Shown: one piece after another, positions 4,360 to 5,057 of the stretch
Position numbering within the stretch: the stretch's first letter is position 1
Layout: the number at the start of each line of letters is the position of its first letter
NCBI GenBank assembly: GCA_009786615.1
Contig: WQRS01000041.1
Location: 1,083 to 6,139, forward strand
Direction of reading: 5' to 3'
DNA from: Treponema sp.
GTDB taxonomy: Bacteria > Spirochaetota > Spirochaetia > Treponematales > Breznakiellaceae
Length of the DNA stretch: 5,057 nt
Program-made: the position numbers and the translations under genes
Notes under the pieces: model-generated
What the model saw: only the letters and a program-made list of their open reading frames with translations
Databases searched by the model: none
What the model was told of the DNA's origin: nothing

Positions 4360-5057
4360 ATGAAACTACTTGATGCTGCTGGCGACAACGGCGACAGCCA
4401 TTTACCACTTCAAGACGAGGACTCCATCCCGCACGGATTTTATCCTTCTGATAAACTTCGAGAGGAGTGCGGTGTGTTCGGCGTATATCTTGAAGATGCC
4501 GAAAAAAATGCCGCGCCGCTTGTTTATTTCGGACTGCTTTCACTTCAGCACCGCGGACAGGAAAGTGCAGGCATCGCGGCGGTAAAAGATAAAAACATGG
4601 AAGTCCGCAAAGGTATGGGACTTGTTGCTTCAGTTTTTACCCCTGAAATTACCGAGCAACTGAAAGGCTCCGCCGCCATTGGGCATGTGCGCTATTCCAC
4701 TTCCGGAGCCTGCGCCATAGAAAACGCCCAGCCTTTTTTAAGTCGCCTGAAACACGGGTCAATTGCACTCGCGCATAACGGAACACTCACCAACGCCGAT
4801 GTTGTACGGGAACTTTTGGAAGACGCGGGAATCAGTTTTTCCTCCACAAGCGACAGCGAAGTTATATTAAACTTAATAGCCAAAAATTACCGCAAAGGCA
4901 TTGATCGGGCGCTGACTGATACCATTCAGTCTATCAAAGGCTCTTACGCATTGACGGTGCTAACTGAGGACGCTTTAATCGGCGCGCGAGACCCAAACGG
5001 CATACGTCCCCTGTGTTTGGGAGAGATAAACGGCGGCTGGGTTTTGGCAAGTGAGTC
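4360..5057 (+). CDS. purF: PurF, amidophosphoribosyltransferase, N-terminal part (runs off the window)
   Basis: This enzyme converts PRPP and glutamine to 5-phosphoribosylamine, the first committed step of purine synthesis, in the cytoplasm. The 232 complete codons to the window end cover the propeptide and nearly all of the N-terminal glutaminase (Ntn-hydrolase, class II) domain. E-E-C-G-V-F-G-V places the nucleophile at Cys37, exposed after the propeptide is removed. Further hallmarks are L-Q-H-R-G-Q-E-S-A-G-I at 62-72, H-V-R-Y-S-T-S-G at 109-116 (Arg111 binds glutamine), A-H-N-G-T-L-T-N at 138-145, S-D-S-E-V-I at 164-169 and A-R-D-P-N-G-I-R-P-L at 209-218. The PRPP-binding domain and the Fe-S cysteines of the Bacillus-type enzyme would lie beyond the window. 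The predicted propeptide is 36 residues, against 11 in B. subtilis. The gene begins 21 bases after the true carboxypeptidase stop, so they are probably co-transcribed. The frame is intact throughout. Confidence 0.96.
   Translation, partial: MKLLDAAGDNGDSHLPLQDEDSIPHGFYPSDKLREECGVFGVYLEDAEKNAAPLVYFGLLSLQHRGQESAGIAAVKDKNMEVRKGMGLVASVFTPEITEQLKGSAAIGHVRYSTSGACAIENAQPFLSRLKHGSIALAHNGTLTNADVVRELLEDAGISFSSTSDSEVILNLIAKNYRKGIDRALTDTIQSIKGSYALTVLTEDALIGARDPNGIRPLCLGEINGGWVLASE

Overview
The window is an ordinary bacterial chromosomal segment with all genes on the + strand. It holds a polyamine ABC transporter operon (3' end of potA, then potB, potC, potD), followed by a VanY-type M15 D,D-carboxypeptidase gene and the 5' part of purF. 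Base composition is moderate (roughly half G+C by eye). Shine-Dalgarno sites are AGGAGG-like, TGA is used as a stop, and PotD is a lipoprotein. The PurF carries the EECGVFG processing site of the Bacillus type. These traits fit a clostridial-type Firmicute or possibly a spirochaete, but the sequence alone does not decide this.

Layout. At 1-228 is the C-terminal TOBE region of PotA. potB (225-1175) and potC (1172-2050) follow with ATGA overlaps, so the three are translationally coupled. A 101-base potC-potD gap holds two alternative small stem-loops ending in a U-rich tract and a separate, strong stem-loop just before the potD ribosome binding site. potD (2152-3253) is split by a frameshift at about 2725-2728. 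A perfect 11-bp terminator hairpin (3275-3302) closes the operon. A new promoter (about 3343-3371) then drives the carboxypeptidase gene (3413/3419-4338) and, 21 bases later, purF (4360 to beyond the window).

Function. PotA would energise the PotB/PotC channel and PotD would deliver spermidine or putrescine from outside the membrane. The carboxypeptidase would trim the terminal D-Ala of peptidoglycan peptides. PurF would catalyse the first committed step of purine synthesis.

Most notable: potD and the carboxypeptidase gene both carry frame-disrupting deletions at places where a short tandem repeat could have lost one copy (GCGC to GC; TATGTATG to TATG). The carboxypeptidase also seems to lack a normal start codon: an ATA sits at the ideal distance from its Shine-Dalgarno site, and the only usable start is a GTG six bases further on. 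potB, potC and the visible purF are intact. This is either local gene decay or sequence error, and the raw reads would decide. I see no sign of an undescribed system here.
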